Origin: Athripsodes cinereus
Lineage: Eukaryota; Arthropoda; Insecta; Trichoptera; Leptoceridae
Direction of reading: 5' to 3'
DNA: 64,000 bases
Assembly: GCA_947579605.1 (NCBI GenBank)
Contig: OX388325.1
Location: forward strand, 9,047,572 to 9,111,571
Shown: one piece after another, positions 44,471 through 55,160 of the stretch
Numbering within the stretch: position 1 is the stretch's first letter
Layout of the letters: every line of letters starts with the position of its first letter
Program-made: the position numbers and the translations under genes
Notes under the pieces: generated by a model
The model's input: only the letters and a program-made list of their open reading frames with translations
What the model was told of the DNA's origin: nothing
Database searches by the model: none

Positions 44471-45427
44471 TGCGTGTTAACTGGGTGTGGAGCGAGAACC
44501 CAAAGTGCAAGTCCATAGCTATGTATGTTTTTCAAAATTAAGGTAAGCCTCAAATAAGACATATTTTTCTGAAGGCGAGATGTTGTCAGTTGGTGATCAT
44601 GATAGGAACATTAATTGGGGAATGGAGCCTAGAAAATACTAAAAACAACTTTTGAAAAAGACCGATCAAAATATTCGCATAGGTACATTCGAAGTAATGA
44701 GAGCGACATGACGCAACCCTGCTTCACTCTTTTCGCCACTAAATAAAATCGTTTTTCAATTAACGCGAGTGATGTTACAACCATCATCATGTGTAGTAAT
44801 AATATTAGATGCGGTTTCCATTACAGACAGTAATTGTGAATAACAAACACTTAAAATAATATACATACAATGTGATAATAGTGTTAAGTGTACAAGCAAA
44901 GGAGGTCACACTAGAATCTTTGGCTTAAGATTTTAGACCAAAGTAATGAGAGAATAGAACTATATTCATAATTATATTACTGCATGTTTGTGGGTTGAAT
45001 AAAAAACAGTAGCATAATGGTCAACTATTGGATTATCCACATGCAAGAATTCTATTCTATTTTATTTTCAAAGGCCATCCACTCGTTTACGAGTGATCAG
45101 GACATGCAAGAGTTATTGCACTAAAATCTCAGTAAAGTAATGAAATTTGAACGTTGCGGGTTCCATAAGTTTTTAAAATTTCAGTTGCAGGATGCAGTTG
45201 GCTGTATACAAGATATATATGTCAGCAACATAAGTCTGCCAAATATGTAAATATTTTAGTAAATAAACAATATATTTTCTTCAGTCAAAATTTTTCCATC
45301 TTCAAAAATATGTTATTGCTTAGTGTCAAGGTGTTATCAGGTGAATTTGGGATTATCACACACCAAGAAATATCTTTAAAAGTTACCATTTTACAAGTTG
45401 CCACTTTTATTAAAATAATTATAGAGT
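44471..45427. other. Unassigned sequence
   Basis: No domain recognised and no matched repeat. Confidence 0.4.
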
Positions 45428-45668
45428 ACAGCGGGGCTAAAAAGGCCACTTCATATGAATCATAATAGGATCATATTAGGAATTGTAAAACGATTTCACG
45501 GCAATATTTACCCAAATATGAATAATTTGATAAAATTAATTGCGGGTGAATTGCGTACAATCGTGACCGTTATATGAAAATTAGAGTAATTGCTACGGAT
45601 CTGCTGGCGATTCGGGAAATAAATCATCTGTAGATGAATTGCTCAATGTGGCCATTTTAGGCCCCCAA
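45428..45668. mobile_element. Candidate MITE with imperfect TIRs
   Basis: The left end CAGCGGGGCTAAAAAGGCCA and the complement of the right end (GGGGGCCTAAAATGGCCAC) are imperfect inverted repeats, and TA precedes the left end. No ORF. The right outer end is diverged, so the duplication cannot be confirmed. Confidence 0.42.
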
Positions 45669-46950
45669 AGCTTTACAAGAATCGACCTATTGTGGATAAA
45701 TTACGCTAGTATTGAATTTTCTAACACCTGCGTAATGAAGACGTTACGTCTTTGTAAATTAATATGGCAAACATCGTGTGTATTCTAAGTTTATTTTACT
45801 ATGAAACTACGTGTCAATGAAGTTTATGAACGGCACATAAAAGTGTTGTTTACCAATACATACTTTCAATTAGTTCTGCATTCTTCGGGTGATAAATTAC
45901 CACAAGACAACGTTATTGAAATACAAAAACTACTAACATAGTACTACCTCAGGAAGACACACTTAAATTCTCATAACCAATTGCGGTATCAAAAGAAAAA
46001 GTTCTAGAAATAACAAAATCTAGTTCCAATCCATGTCTTCCTAAGATAGAGACTATCTAAGGAAGACTTGGATTCGCAATACACGGTGTGAATGCGGCGT
46101 ACTTCAGGAACGAAGCCACCCATTATTATGAAATGCTCATTATTATGGACGGCTGAAGTTCTGACTTTGGTAAATTACAAAGCTATATCTGTAGACACCT
46201 ATATATTAGAGTGAAAATATTTAGGGAATATATGTATTCGTTGGCCTACAACCGAATCCAAGGTTTCAAAAGTCCACAGTCAATGGTTTGAAGAACATGG
46301 CACAACTGAGACTAGTGTTTGAAGGTAAGAACGAGTAGTATGACTCGTGCACAAGAATAATTTACTTACAATCCAAATAAATGACTGCAATTTACAGAAT
46401 AAAATATAATCGAAATTCCTTTCAGAAGACTGTACAACACAACAACACAATCTTATAACATTAATGATCACTTTAATGGACAGACGTGATAAACGTTCAC
46501 GATTTACTGCGTTCTGAAGAAGAAACGGACAAGTATTAAAATAATAATAATAAATAACTTGGCTATTTTACTATGCACCGACATTATTGTGAGTACTAAA
46601 ATATTATACAAAAGCGTTGCGAATCGTAAACTGTTTATGAAAATAATATGTAAATACCTATTCCCAGAATTTCTTATTGAAATTTTATCTATGCTAAAAC
46701 GATGACCAAAATGACTGAAGCTCTATTGTTTTATTCAATATTCAATAATAAACAATACCTCAAAACAGCAACTAAGGTTGCTGGTGTCAGAGGCGTGCAG
46801 TATTACAAATCTGGCAAAACAATTCAAAAATTAATTATTTGATATTATAGCAAAAACATAATTATGACACCAGAGCAAAACATCTCAGAACAGTAACACT
46901 ATTGAAAACAAAAAAGACACCAACACTAAAACACAAAACACCAGACACCA
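45669..46950. other. Unassigned; contains a short hairpin
   Basis: A hairpin at 46028-46074 has 22-bp arms with two mismatches (AATCCATGTCTTCCTAAGAT on the left) and a 3-nt loop. No gene recognised. Confidence 0.45.
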
Positions 46951-47250
46951 TTACAGACATTGAGAAGTCATTACCAACTCTTGAATCCTCTTTCCAAAAT
47001 CCTTAGTATTTTTACATTTCATCAATTGGTCAGGCAAACTGTTATAAATCATAACAGCAGAGTACAAGAAACCATCTCGAACTTTATTTGTTCTGGGTAT
47101 AATGTTTCTTATATGGTTTGAAGTCCGCGTGTTGTGCTCCTCTCTGCGAATTTGAAAGTGTTCGCCCCGTTGTGTCACACAAGTTTGTTGACAGCAGAAG
47201 AAGTTGAGCGCAGTGGTTGTCAATAGATAAATAAAGTCATCGTAAAAAAA
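46951..47250 (-). pseudogene. LINE C-terminal fragment (CR1/Jockey-like)
   Basis: The minus frame contains FFCCQQTCVTQRGEHFQIRR, EEHNTRTSNHIRNIIPRTNK, VRDGFLYSAVMIYNSLPDQL, MKCKNTKDFGKRIQELV and a stop at 46951. The H-N-T-R, K-V-R-D-G-F-L-Y and I/L-Y-N-S-L-P blocks are typical of the C-terminus of LINE reverse transcriptases that lack a zinc-knuckle end. The open frame extends upstream to 47409 but becomes AT-driven there. Confidence 0.62.
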
Positions 47251-47774
47251 TATTTCCATAAAATTATTCTCAATCTTAGAAGATATTGACTTGAATAATA
47301 AAATGAAATTTGGCAGTAAATAAATAACATGCAACATTGTATATTGTACCAACTCAATGACTTCTAAATAGGAAAAAGGGTTACTCTGGCAATTTGATTC
47401 AAAGTACATACTTGAAGTACGTACACTTGATATTTTAAATGCGAACCTATTGTTTCATACACACATTTCTTGCAGTGATAGAAGATGCTTTGTGCACCGC
47501 GCATGTCTTTCGATACGGTCAATTTGATTCGGCGTGGGAGTTTCGAGGGATCGGCCAATCGGAAAATTACCCAAAAAGGTATAATTCGAGAATAATATTA
47601 TATAAAGCACTATCAGATCACAAAATAAAATCATTCGATACACAATACGTTACCAATAAATTATTGACATCGTAAATCTAAAGATTGACTATCGAAACAA
47701 TAAAAGTCAGGTAGGTAAATAAAAGTAAAAATAGTTATTCCCAGGGTATTGTTACGTTATTACCAATGTTCAGA
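47251..47774. other. Unassigned sequence
   Basis: Three overlapping ORFs on both strands (47364-47675) have no recognisable domain. The region around 47480-47560 is locally less AT-rich. Confidence 0.35.
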
Positions 47775-47965
47775 AGTTCATACCATCACGGCATTACTTA
47801 CAAGTGTGGTAGCCAGCGGACTAACCGCATGTCGTCAATGTATAAATCGTCATCCTCGTGCCAATAAAACTTAAGACATTCAGGATGGGTGGCATACCTC
47901 ATCACAGCTGAATTGAAGATGTTAAATGTCTTATAATATGTGATGTTTTATAAATACCTGCCTTG
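47775..47965 (-). repeat. Family A element, partial
   Basis: Antisense TACCATCACGGCATTACTTA, GGTAGCCAGCGGACTAACC, CTCGTGCCAATAAAAC, GACATTCAGGATGGGTGGCA and AAGATGTTAAATGTCTTA. On the minus strand it lies directly downstream of the family B copy at 48008. Confidence 0.78.
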
Positions 47966-48007
47966 CTTACAACGCGCCCATTGCACAATATTTTTGTTGT
48001 TGTTGTA

Positions 48008-48177
48008 AAAGATATATCTGGGATATATTTGTTATAAACCCAAATACAACCTTATACACCTTTCACAGTAAGCTACAGAAAGCTTGTGTCGTGAAAGGGG
48101 AGTTTACCGGCATCTGGTATCGAACCACGGACCCCTTGTTCCGGAGGCCGAGACTCTACCTCCAGGCTACCGACGAA
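48008..48177 (-). mobile_element. Family B tRNA-derived SINE
   Basis: The complement gives CGGTAGCCTGGAGGTAGAGT (A-box-like region), B box GGTTCGATACC, the body CTCCCCTTTCACGACACAAG, and the GGTTTATAAC...CCCAGATATATC tail. It is head-complete relative to the tRNA-like part. Confidence 0.8.
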
Positions 48178-48364
48178 CTCTGCATCACCTTATCAACTAA
48201 TTTTATAATTGCTTTGTTCTATGTTGCGCAGTTGTTTAAATTATTATTATTACTTTGAGTAGATATAAAAAAAAACTGAATGAAAAGCTCACCTCCATAC
48301 AACCATTTCGGATGTTTAATTAATTGTTCATGCTACATTTAGGATCAATTTTATAAATTATTAA

Positions 48365-48440
48365 CGTGCAGTACTTGGTCTACTGGTTACCTCAGTTGTG
48401 GGAGATGTCGTGATGGTATAATACGTAGATAGAAAGATAG
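48365..48440 (+). repeat. Family A 3' fragment
   Basis: GTGCAGTACTTGGTCTACTG and GTGGGAGATGTCGTGATGG, with a tail of TAGA repeats. Confidence 0.65.
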
Positions 48441-49118
48441 ATTCAGATAGATCGACATCAACAATAATGTTATTGTATAAATATGTAGAACACGTCGATA
48501 AAAGTAAAAAACAATTAAGACCAAAGAATGTACAGAAAGAAAGTAATGAAATTGGAAAATATCATTTGGAGTAAATCGAACTCAATCTAAAAAACATTTG
48601 AGTCCGTTCGAATGTTGGTATATATAAGAGTTATGCCCCTCTAATGACACCTTAATTACACAAACCAGAGGAAATATAATACACTCTTATAAGGTCTTAT
48701 CTTAAAGGTATGTTTTGGGCTCAAAATATACATATCTCATTTATTGACAGATATTAAACGACACCATGTCATCAAATTTGTTTAGGAATTGAATATATTA
48801 CTTTGCACATTTTGTCAGAACATTTGATTTATTAATACCATCACGGGATTAGCCACAAATAATTTTCCCTGGAGGTATCGCTTTCCGAGTTTTGTCAAAA
48901 AACAGATTTCATTGTGTTGAAAACTTTTGAAGACACAGATGATTTTTTTCTATTATGATCTGTAGTGCCTAATGTTTGTATGTGAAAATTGTTGTGTATG
49001 TAAATAACAAAATTTAGACTACCATAAAATACAAACACTTTACACTAAACCAAGATATAATTAAAAAAATATTGACATCGTAGTGTTGCAAGTTTTTTTT
49101 AATAATTATTGTCATTTC
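48441..49118. other. Unassigned AT-rich sequence with a 31-bp family A scrap
   Basis: TACCATCACGGGATTAGCCA (48838-48857) is a family A 3'-end remnant. Nothing else recognised. Confidence 0.4.
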
Positions 49119-49262
49119 TAATTTATTTATTTATTTAATCATTCTTTACTGTACATTGATTAGATACAATTGCATAACAGATATACCACCAAATTAAGTA
49201 CAATCATTACAAAGAGGGCGAGTTTATCGCAAAGGCGCGATCTCTTCCAACTAACCCAATTT
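49119..49262 (-). repeat. LINE 3' UTR with AAATA tail
   Basis: The complement gives GGGTTAGTTGGAAGAGATCG, CGCCTTTGCGATAAACTCGC, CCTCTTTG and ends GTACAGTAAAGAATGATTAA, then ATAAATAAATAAAT. It is the same 3' UTR family as 9838. Confidence 0.62.
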
Positions 49263-49674
49263 TCTTATGAAAGTATTAATTATGTTAACTGCAAGAGTTA
49301 CGTTGTCAATTGGATGTTTTATGTATTGAGTAAAACGATACTAGTAAAAATATCTACTTCAGAAACCTTGCAAGTATTTGGATCACAAACTACCTAATTC
49401 AATTACTCAATCAAAAGCACAAAAAATTTCGTAAATAATATCTGAACGCTTGAGAAACACAGTTAAACGTATTGTGGAAAGGCACCCACTCTAAAAACAC
49501 GAATGGGACAATACGGGCTGACCGATACCGTAATAATGTTCGCTAGCGGAAGTTTTTTTTATTTTTAATTATTTCACAATAATATTTAATTGAAACAAGC
49601 AAATAAATAAAAGAAAACTTAAGGCTACCAAGAGCATAAATTTGTAGTTATTTCATTGTTTTATTCTTTTGCAT

Positions 49675-49835
49675 AAAAAAATCAACGAATCAATTTACAT
49701 AAAAAAAATGTGATGATATGAAGTGGCGAGATAATCAGTTTATTTATTTATAAACATATAGATGGATACTCCATTAAACGGCGTCGAATAAGTCATCTAA
49801 TCATCCTTTTTTCAGGCAGCAACGTAATATGCCGG
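49675..49835 (-). repeat. Repeat K copy 2 followed by LINE tail D
   Basis: 49675-49739 matches 13948-14008. 49740-49835 is the complement of GATGACTTATTCGACGCCGT, TTAATGGAGTATCC with TTTATAAATAAATAAACTG at the end. It matches 51440-51545 on the opposite strand. Confidence 0.5.
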
Positions 49836-49853
49836 TATCAGGGGAAATAGTAT

Positions 49854-50122
49854 TTATATATCGACTGTGATCAGGACAAAGGGTTTAAACCACATCGGTA
49901 AAATTTCATAGGAGAAGCAAAAAAACTGTGGGATAAAGAAAATGACAAAAATTATTGTCATTATTATTTTACCATCTTATTGTAATGTAGTTCTTTTATT
50001 ATGTCATAAAAATTGAAGAGAAAATATTCAGGAACTATCAAGTTATAAGCAAAAAAAAACAGAAAACGACTTTTGCCTAAATTGTGGTTTAATGCCTTTG
50101 TCCTGAGCACAGTCGATATATA
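49854..50122. mobile_element. Fold-back MITE with about 39-bp inverted repeats
   Basis: Left arm 49854-49894: TATATCGACTGTGATCAGGA, CAAAGG, TTTAAACCACA. Right arm 50083-50122 is its near complement (GACTGTGCTCAGGACAAAGG on the opposite strand), with about three differences. The interior of about 190 bp is AT-rich with a small hairpin AATGACAAAAATTATTGTCATT. No ORF. The right arm ends six bases from the stop codon of a LINE fragment, suggesting insertion into LINE 3' sequence. Confidence 0.68.
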
Positions 50123-50127
50123 ATGAG

Positions 50128-50505
50128 TTACAATCCACTGGATTGGTCTGCATTGAGTTTTGACTTTCTTCTCCATTCCTCCCCATTCTCAGCCAGTCTT
50201 TTCAGCTCTACGTATGAGCCACAGTTCATGTCCCTCTTCAGTTGGTCCATATACGCATCTCTTGGTCGGCTTCTGCCATTTGTCCCCTCAGTCTTACCCT
50301 CCGCAATGGCGATGAGTAGTCCTGGATGCCTGATGTTGTGGCCAATCCAGTTAGCTCGTTGTTGGATGATTCTCTTAAGAAGTTGCCTTTTTTCACCTAC
50401 CCTGGTTAATACTTCTTCAAAGGCCGAAAACCGTCCGCTTTCACACTTGCTGATGGTCCACGTCTCGCAACCATAAAGCAGAATGCTCCATACAAAGGCT
50501 TTAGT
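50128..50505 (-). pseudogene. LINE ORF2 C-terminus, 125 open codons
   Basis: The minus frame reads WSILLYGCETWTISKCESGR, then RQLLKRIIQQRANWIGHNIR, PGLLIAIAEGKTEGTNGRSR, PRDAYMDQLKRDM, LAENGEEWRRKSKLNADQSS, GL, stop. It follows the LINE pattern YGCETW, W-x-GH-x-x-R, EGK-x-x-G-x-R-x-R-P, EEWRRK. A short deletion after FEEV removes part of the usual spacing. It has no start codon because it is 5'-truncated. The plus ORF 50123-50476 is an antisense shadow. Confidence 0.82.
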
Positions 50506-50615
50506 AAGTATTTATAACTAATTAATTGTATCGGTGCACACGTAGTAGAATTCCATAATTAGGTAAATTGAACCAAGTATTTCTTTCTACTGTAAATTAT
50601 TCATTTACGTAATTT

Positions 50616-50694
50616 ATTTAAGTAAATTTAAGTAAACATTTAAGTAAATTTAAGTAAACATTTAAGTAAATTTAAGTAAACATTTAAGTAAAAT
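50616..50694 (+). repeat. 22-bp tandem repeat, about 3.5 copies
   Basis: The unit CATTTAAGTAAATTTAAGTA, AA is repeated without visible change. Confidence 0.85.
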
Positions 50695-51439
50695 CACGAG
50701 AGAAACGTCTTTCCACTTATCAGGTCCAACTGACAAAATTGATAATGATCTGATAAGTCGAAAGACGTCTTCCTTAGTTAGACATAAAGTTGGAACAATT
50801 TTAATCTATGTTTGTGAGTGAGGTGTTACTAAATCAGGTTTAACAGTTCTCATTCCTTACTCATGAGTACGAATATATAGGTACATATAATATTATTATA
50901 CATACAGATACTTTGAAATCAATCTGCTAAACCAAGTACCTACAACATTATAAACTACTCGATTTGTGTAAACAGTTAGACGGCGTTCATTTCTAAGTGG
51001 AATAACGAGAGATTCAGGTGCAGCAATGAATAGAACTCTTACATATTTGATATGTGTATACAATATGTTTATCTTCGGAGAATGTAAGGGCAAACACGGA
51101 ACTAGGAAGATAGCATAGCTGGGAACCGTTAATTATAACAAATTCTCAGTTATTAGTTAATTTGTTAACGTAAAAGTTGATTTCGTAACTTATCTTAATC
51201 CCGGAGCTTAATATAAAAGGATGTTTCTAGCGCAATAAAGACTAAGTCATTCTAAGTAAAATAATATTGTGTTTTATTTGTTCTTTTTTTATGTAATTAC
51301 CGTTTAAGTTTTAAATCTGTTTCTATTTCTGGAATCTGTATTATATTAAGTATTTTGTTTTGTATAATACCTTTACACAGGACTTGTCCTCGTGAGGTAC
51401 AATACCTATTTGTATGTATTATAAATGATAATGTATGTA
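50695..51439. other. Unassigned; possible solo-LTR-like segment
   Basis: From about 51086 (TGTAAGGGCAAACACGG), a TATAAAAGG at about 51210 is followed by AATAAAG at about 51233 and a TTGTGTTTTATTTG block at about 51269. The ends and duplication are not defined. Confidence 0.25.
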
Positions 51440-51545
51440 TGTTGGATGATTTATTCGGCGCCGTTTAATGGAGCATCAATCTCAAGGGCGGTACTACTTG
51501 ACTGCTGGTATTGTATATAACTGTATGAAATAAATAAATTCGTCG
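51440..51545 (+). repeat. LINE tail D
   Basis: TGGATGATTTATTCGGCGCC, GTTTAATGGAGCATC and a GAAATAAATAAATT end. The same motif appears reversed at 49740 and 57025. Confidence 0.55.
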
Positions 51546-51637
51546 CTTTCTCAAAAAGCCATTACGTAACTGCGCTCTGTACCAGCTTTTTGAAGGAAGA
51601 CTTTTCGTCTTTTCAGAAAAATACATATCAACAAAAT

Positions 51638-51675
51638 CATGATATCTCCCACAAGCGGGGTAGTCAGTAGATTTA
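51638..51675 (-). repeat. Family A 3' fragment
   Basis: ATCATGATATCTCCCACAAG, CGGGGTAGTCAGTAGAT. Confidence 0.6.
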
Positions 51676-52029
51676 AGTAATTAACAAACTTAATTTAACA
51701 GAAATTAACGTTAAAAGTTGAAACAAAAAAGATTATTCCAAAAGTAAATGACAGCATTAACGGAAGTTAATTAGTTGGTTAATGTGTTAATCATAAACAT
51801 CAGTTTTAGTATGTAAATAACAATTCCTATTTGACTATTCAAATGTAAAGTAAAGTAGGAAACTTGATATTAGTACTGTTCTCAGTCCATTAATTGCGTG
51901 GAAGATGTTTGTGCTGTTCTAGGGAAAGGTGTTGTTATTTTAGACAAACTAAAGGTGAGAATGATCTCAAGAGTATCGTGTGTCGTTATTGTTAACAGAG
52001 CATCTCATGAAATCAATACCTATCTATTT

Positions 52030-52400
52030 GCGACTTACAAACATTCTCATTTTAGCGCTAAATAACATTTCAGGTTCATGTAGTTTACGTCTTCTTCTCT
52101 CCATTGCTCTGTGTGTTACAAGGAGACAATGTATAACTCTTTCTGTTTGGGCAGATATTTCGAACTCATAGGTGAGTTCAGAGAGTACACGCGAATCGAA
52201 TGGTTTCTTCTTCAGAGGGATAGGAATAGTTTGAGTTTTTAGGACATTCGACTGGAGACCAAGAAAGGGAAGCAGAAGCGTGGAGAGGCCATAGTCCGAT
52301 GACTTTAAGAGAATGACTGGTCTATTCTGGAAGAGAGTTGCGTCCAACAGAAAATTGTGAAAATCTAAGTGACCTGTCATCCGCCTGCTTGTAAGTCACC
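52030..52400 (-). pseudogene. LINE reverse-transcriptase C-terminal fragment
   Basis: The minus open frame contains LGLQSNVLKTQTIPIPLKKK, PFDSRVLSELTYEFEISAQT, ERVIHCLLVTHRAMERRRRK. It aligns with the LINE block L-K-S-x-x-I-P-x-x-L-K-x-K-x-F-D-x-x-V-L-P, x-x-T-Y-G-x-E-x-W, then K-x-x-V-x-Q-R-A-M-E-R. It is a relic, with the conserved Y-G-x-E-T-W degraded to Y-E-F-E-I-S. Confidence 0.65.
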
Positions 52401-52714
52401 ATATTGCGGTTAAAGTTACATAATTGAAATTAAATGAATTGCACTAAAACCAGCGTCTATCAGAAAATCAAGTGTCTGTAAAAAAGCACCGAGAGAAATT
52501 ATTAAACAACCTAAAAGATTCCTGTTTATCCCTAATGGAATTAAACGACGTAGGTTGTTTTTTTATAAACGTAGGTTTAGTTGAAATTCTTCGAATTCCA
52601 AAAGATAGATAAATATTTCAATTTCGATGTAGATAACCATTAGACAATGAAGAAGTATACAATAATGGATCAACTTTTAGATCGTGACTTAACGCCATCA
52701 TCAAAATAGCTGTA
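52401..52714. other. Unassigned sequence
   Basis: Nothing recognised. Confidence 0.4.
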
Positions 52715-53262
52715 CTATCGATTGGGGCGTCAGCTAGAACAAAGACTAATGGACCCTATTTTCGGAGAATCCAAAAATTAACTCTCTTGAGTCTTGCCTA
52801 TATCCATGCAAATTTTCAATTAAATATCTTAATACGCCAATAACCTATTTTGATTGAAGGGTCGATCTTACTATAACTCCGTTAGTATTTCAGTTTCAAT
52901 GCTAGCTGCAAATGTTTTTTTTAAAGATATATCTGGGTTTTGTTATAAACCCAAATACAACCTTATACACCTTTCACAGTAAGCTACTGAAAGCTTGTGT
53001 CGTGAAAGGGGAGTTTGCCGGCATCTGGTATCGAGCCACGGAACCCTTGTTCACGAGGCCGAGACTCTACCTCCAGGCTACCGACGAACTCATTTAATGT
53101 GTTAAAATTTTTATATTATTATGTAATAGAGAATATCAAGGTTTGATTCACCAGTAAGTAAATAATATTAAAGGAGATATAATTGATAACTTAAAATAGC
53201 CATATGTTCAAACGGCATTTTGGCTTATGGACCATTGTTCTAGCTACATCATCAATTATTAG
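52715..53262. mobile_element. Candidate TIR element E, copy 2, split by family B
   Basis: Left AGCTAGAACAAAGACTAATG, right ATGGACCATTGTTCTAGCTA. Internal blocks match copy 1 at 31095 (CGGAGAATCCAAAAATTAAC, TTTTGATTGAAGGGTCGA, TTTCAATGCTAGCTGCAAAT). Family B is inserted at about 52912. ATCATCAA occurs on both outer sides (52687-52703 and 53251-53263), but its register with the ends is unclear. Confidence 0.5.
52912..53088 (-). mobile_element. Family B tRNA-derived SINE
   Basis: The same organisation as 48008-48177. The B box is mutated to GGCTCGATACC on the sense strand. It sits inside element E copy 2. Confidence 0.8.
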
Positions 53263-54634
53263 TAAAATTTAACGATCAATAGATCGTGCATTTTTAGGGT
53301 TGATGGGTATTCTTTCTTACTCTCCATGTACGATTATTAAAGGTGATTTCAATAAATCACTTTTAATAAGAATTAGGTACAGTTTTGTGTGGACTTTACT
53401 GAGAGGTTAAACACATTCATCAATAGTATAATTTTTCTAAATTTGCGAAGTATCTATCACTCAATATGTCGAATAGATATTCCAATGCGAATAATTATGT
53501 AAGTTCATCGAGAAATATTTCTTCGAGTTATTTTCTTGAAAGCAGTTTGAAGTTCTAAACTAAAATACCAATGGGCTGGTTAAAAGAGAAAGGATGGCAG
53601 ATGGATGCATGCTAGACCATTCTTGGAGTGAAGACCATGATAGGACAAAAGAACCGAAACCCAGAGAGACCTTGAAAATATGAGCATATGTACAAAATAC
53701 CAAAACATGCCTTAGTGCCTTAACAATTTGTATACATGAGCGCAAAATATCTTGGACCTAATATTCACCGAATAAAACATCATCTAAGACCCAACTTACA
53801 TCGCATAGAACGATACCTGTAAACTTCTTGTATTAAACTTACATTGGATAATATAGATATCAACGACTTATACTCATCATGAATGCATGCCTAATATAAA
53901 ATTTTTGGTCTCAGTAGTGTATTTGTTACTCTTACTTTTCGGGTCCAGACTTCAGACCTTGCCACTCCAGTATGCAGGGACATAATATATCGCTTTATCT
54001 TATTCCATCCTTAGGTCATTCTCACATCACATGCATTCACATCAGCGGGCATTGCAATAAGTGAGAATCAATCTGAAGGATGAAAATAAAATAACAGATG
54101 AATGAATATAGACATCATTCACAGCTGATGTCTATATGACAAGTAGTAACACCAATACGGAGAGTAAAGTGTACGTAAGCAAGCACCATACGCGCCGTAT
54201 TATAAATGTAACCACCATCTGTACTGTGAGCCATAGATACATTCCAAACATTACTTGTCTGGCCATATAAGGGAGAGGACACACTCACTTCTTATTACAC
54301 GATTGTATGTACTTGCTGCTATTAGCGAGAGAGAAATGTAGTTGATTAGTTCGATAGCACTTGGATTTTAACACTAACGATAATCGACTTACAACCTTTA
54401 TCTCTACACAGTCTCAACACATACTGTATATGTACAAGTATATCGATGTGATATAAATACCTACACGTTTATGTAGAAACTGTAACGTAGACCTTGCAAA
54501 ATATATAAATCAGTTTAGTGATTTTTATAACCGTGGATGACCACATGTATTCAGAAAATTGACCCTTGCCTACCTATGTATCTACATCGTCACAGCATAT
54601 ATGATATAATTTTGATTGTAGATTAAAGCATTGA
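53263..54634. other. Unassigned AT-rich sequence
   Basis: No domain or matched repeat over about 1.4 kb. The minus ORF 53560-53745 is not recognisable. Confidence 0.4.
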
Positions 54635-54705
54635 AGGAGATTGACCAACCAACCGAGTACCGCAGAAGTTAGAAACTTCCATTTATCCGATTATGAGCTC
54701 ATTCA
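54635..54705 (+). repeat. Dispersed repeat H, copy 3
   Basis: TTGAAGGAGATTGACC, GAGTACCGCAGAAGTTAG and AACTTCCATTTATCCG match 11926-11987. Confidence 0.5.
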
Positions 54706-54903
54706 CGTTGAAATCAGACAGACAGAATCACCGTCTTGCTGGAAGTTTCGGACGATAGACACATAATATGGCGTTCTAGAGGTCATTTTATGAGAAGGGC
54801 GCTTTACAAATTGTCCATATATATATATATGCACTCGATCAAAACAGTAATTACCAAAAAGATAAGGGCAATTCTCGTCTTTTTAGCGAGCTAAGAGAAT
54901 TGT

Positions 54904-54977
54904 ATTTTATCATCGTCTTATTTGAAAGTCTTCTGGGAATGTGCCCAGAAGACTCTCAAATAAGACAATGATAAAAT
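54904..54977 (-). ncRNA. Long hairpin, pre-miRNA-sized (74 nt)
   Basis: The arms 54904-54937 and 54944-54977 are complementary over 34 bp, with a 6-nt loop (AATGTG). The left arm starts ATTTTATCATCGTCTTATTT. The two mismatches are C/A and A/C on the plus strand, so they become G-U pairs in minus-strand RNA, where the stem is unbroken. The size suits an insect pre-miRNA, but perfect pairing and the short loop also fit a fold-back repeat or a recent inverted duplication. No expression evidence. Confidence 0.4.
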
Positions 54978-54993
54978 CGGGTAGAAAGTCAAG

Positions 54994-55160
54994 AACAAGC
55001 CCAAATGCATATGGTTGAAGAAGCAGGACATGCAGGACTGTGATGTCAGTCAGAATGACACACTGAACAAAACAACGTGGCGAAGAAAGACGAAGAAGGC
55101 AGAACCTACCATCATGTGGGACTAATATTCGCCCAAAGAGAAGAATTAGGTATAGAAAAG
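54994..55160 (+). pseudogene. LINE C-terminal fragment
   Basis: The frame NKPKCIWLKKQDMQDCDVSQ, NDTLNKTTWRRKTKKAEPTI, MWD, stop at 55123-55125. It fits G-R-P-x-x-R-W-L-x-x, x-D-M, D-A-L-D-R-x-x-W-R-x-x-T-K-K-A-D-P. The 3' UTR CTAATATTCGCCCAAAGAGA follows. It lies 17 bp after the hairpin at 54904-54977. Confidence 0.7.

Noticed and set aside
46951..47409. Whole 152-codon minus ORF as one protein
   Set aside because: Only the C-terminal part has LINE motifs; the upstream part is AT-driven and probably non-coding.
47364..47675. Overlapping ORFs on both strands
   Set aside because: No domain or repeat support; mutual overlap makes most of them artefacts.
52024..52380. 118-codon minus ORF with a GTAAGT at its end, considered as a host exon
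   Set aside because: The IPLKKKPFD...VTHRAMERR pattern fits a LINE reverse-transcriptase C-terminus, and an in-frame stop lies just upstream.
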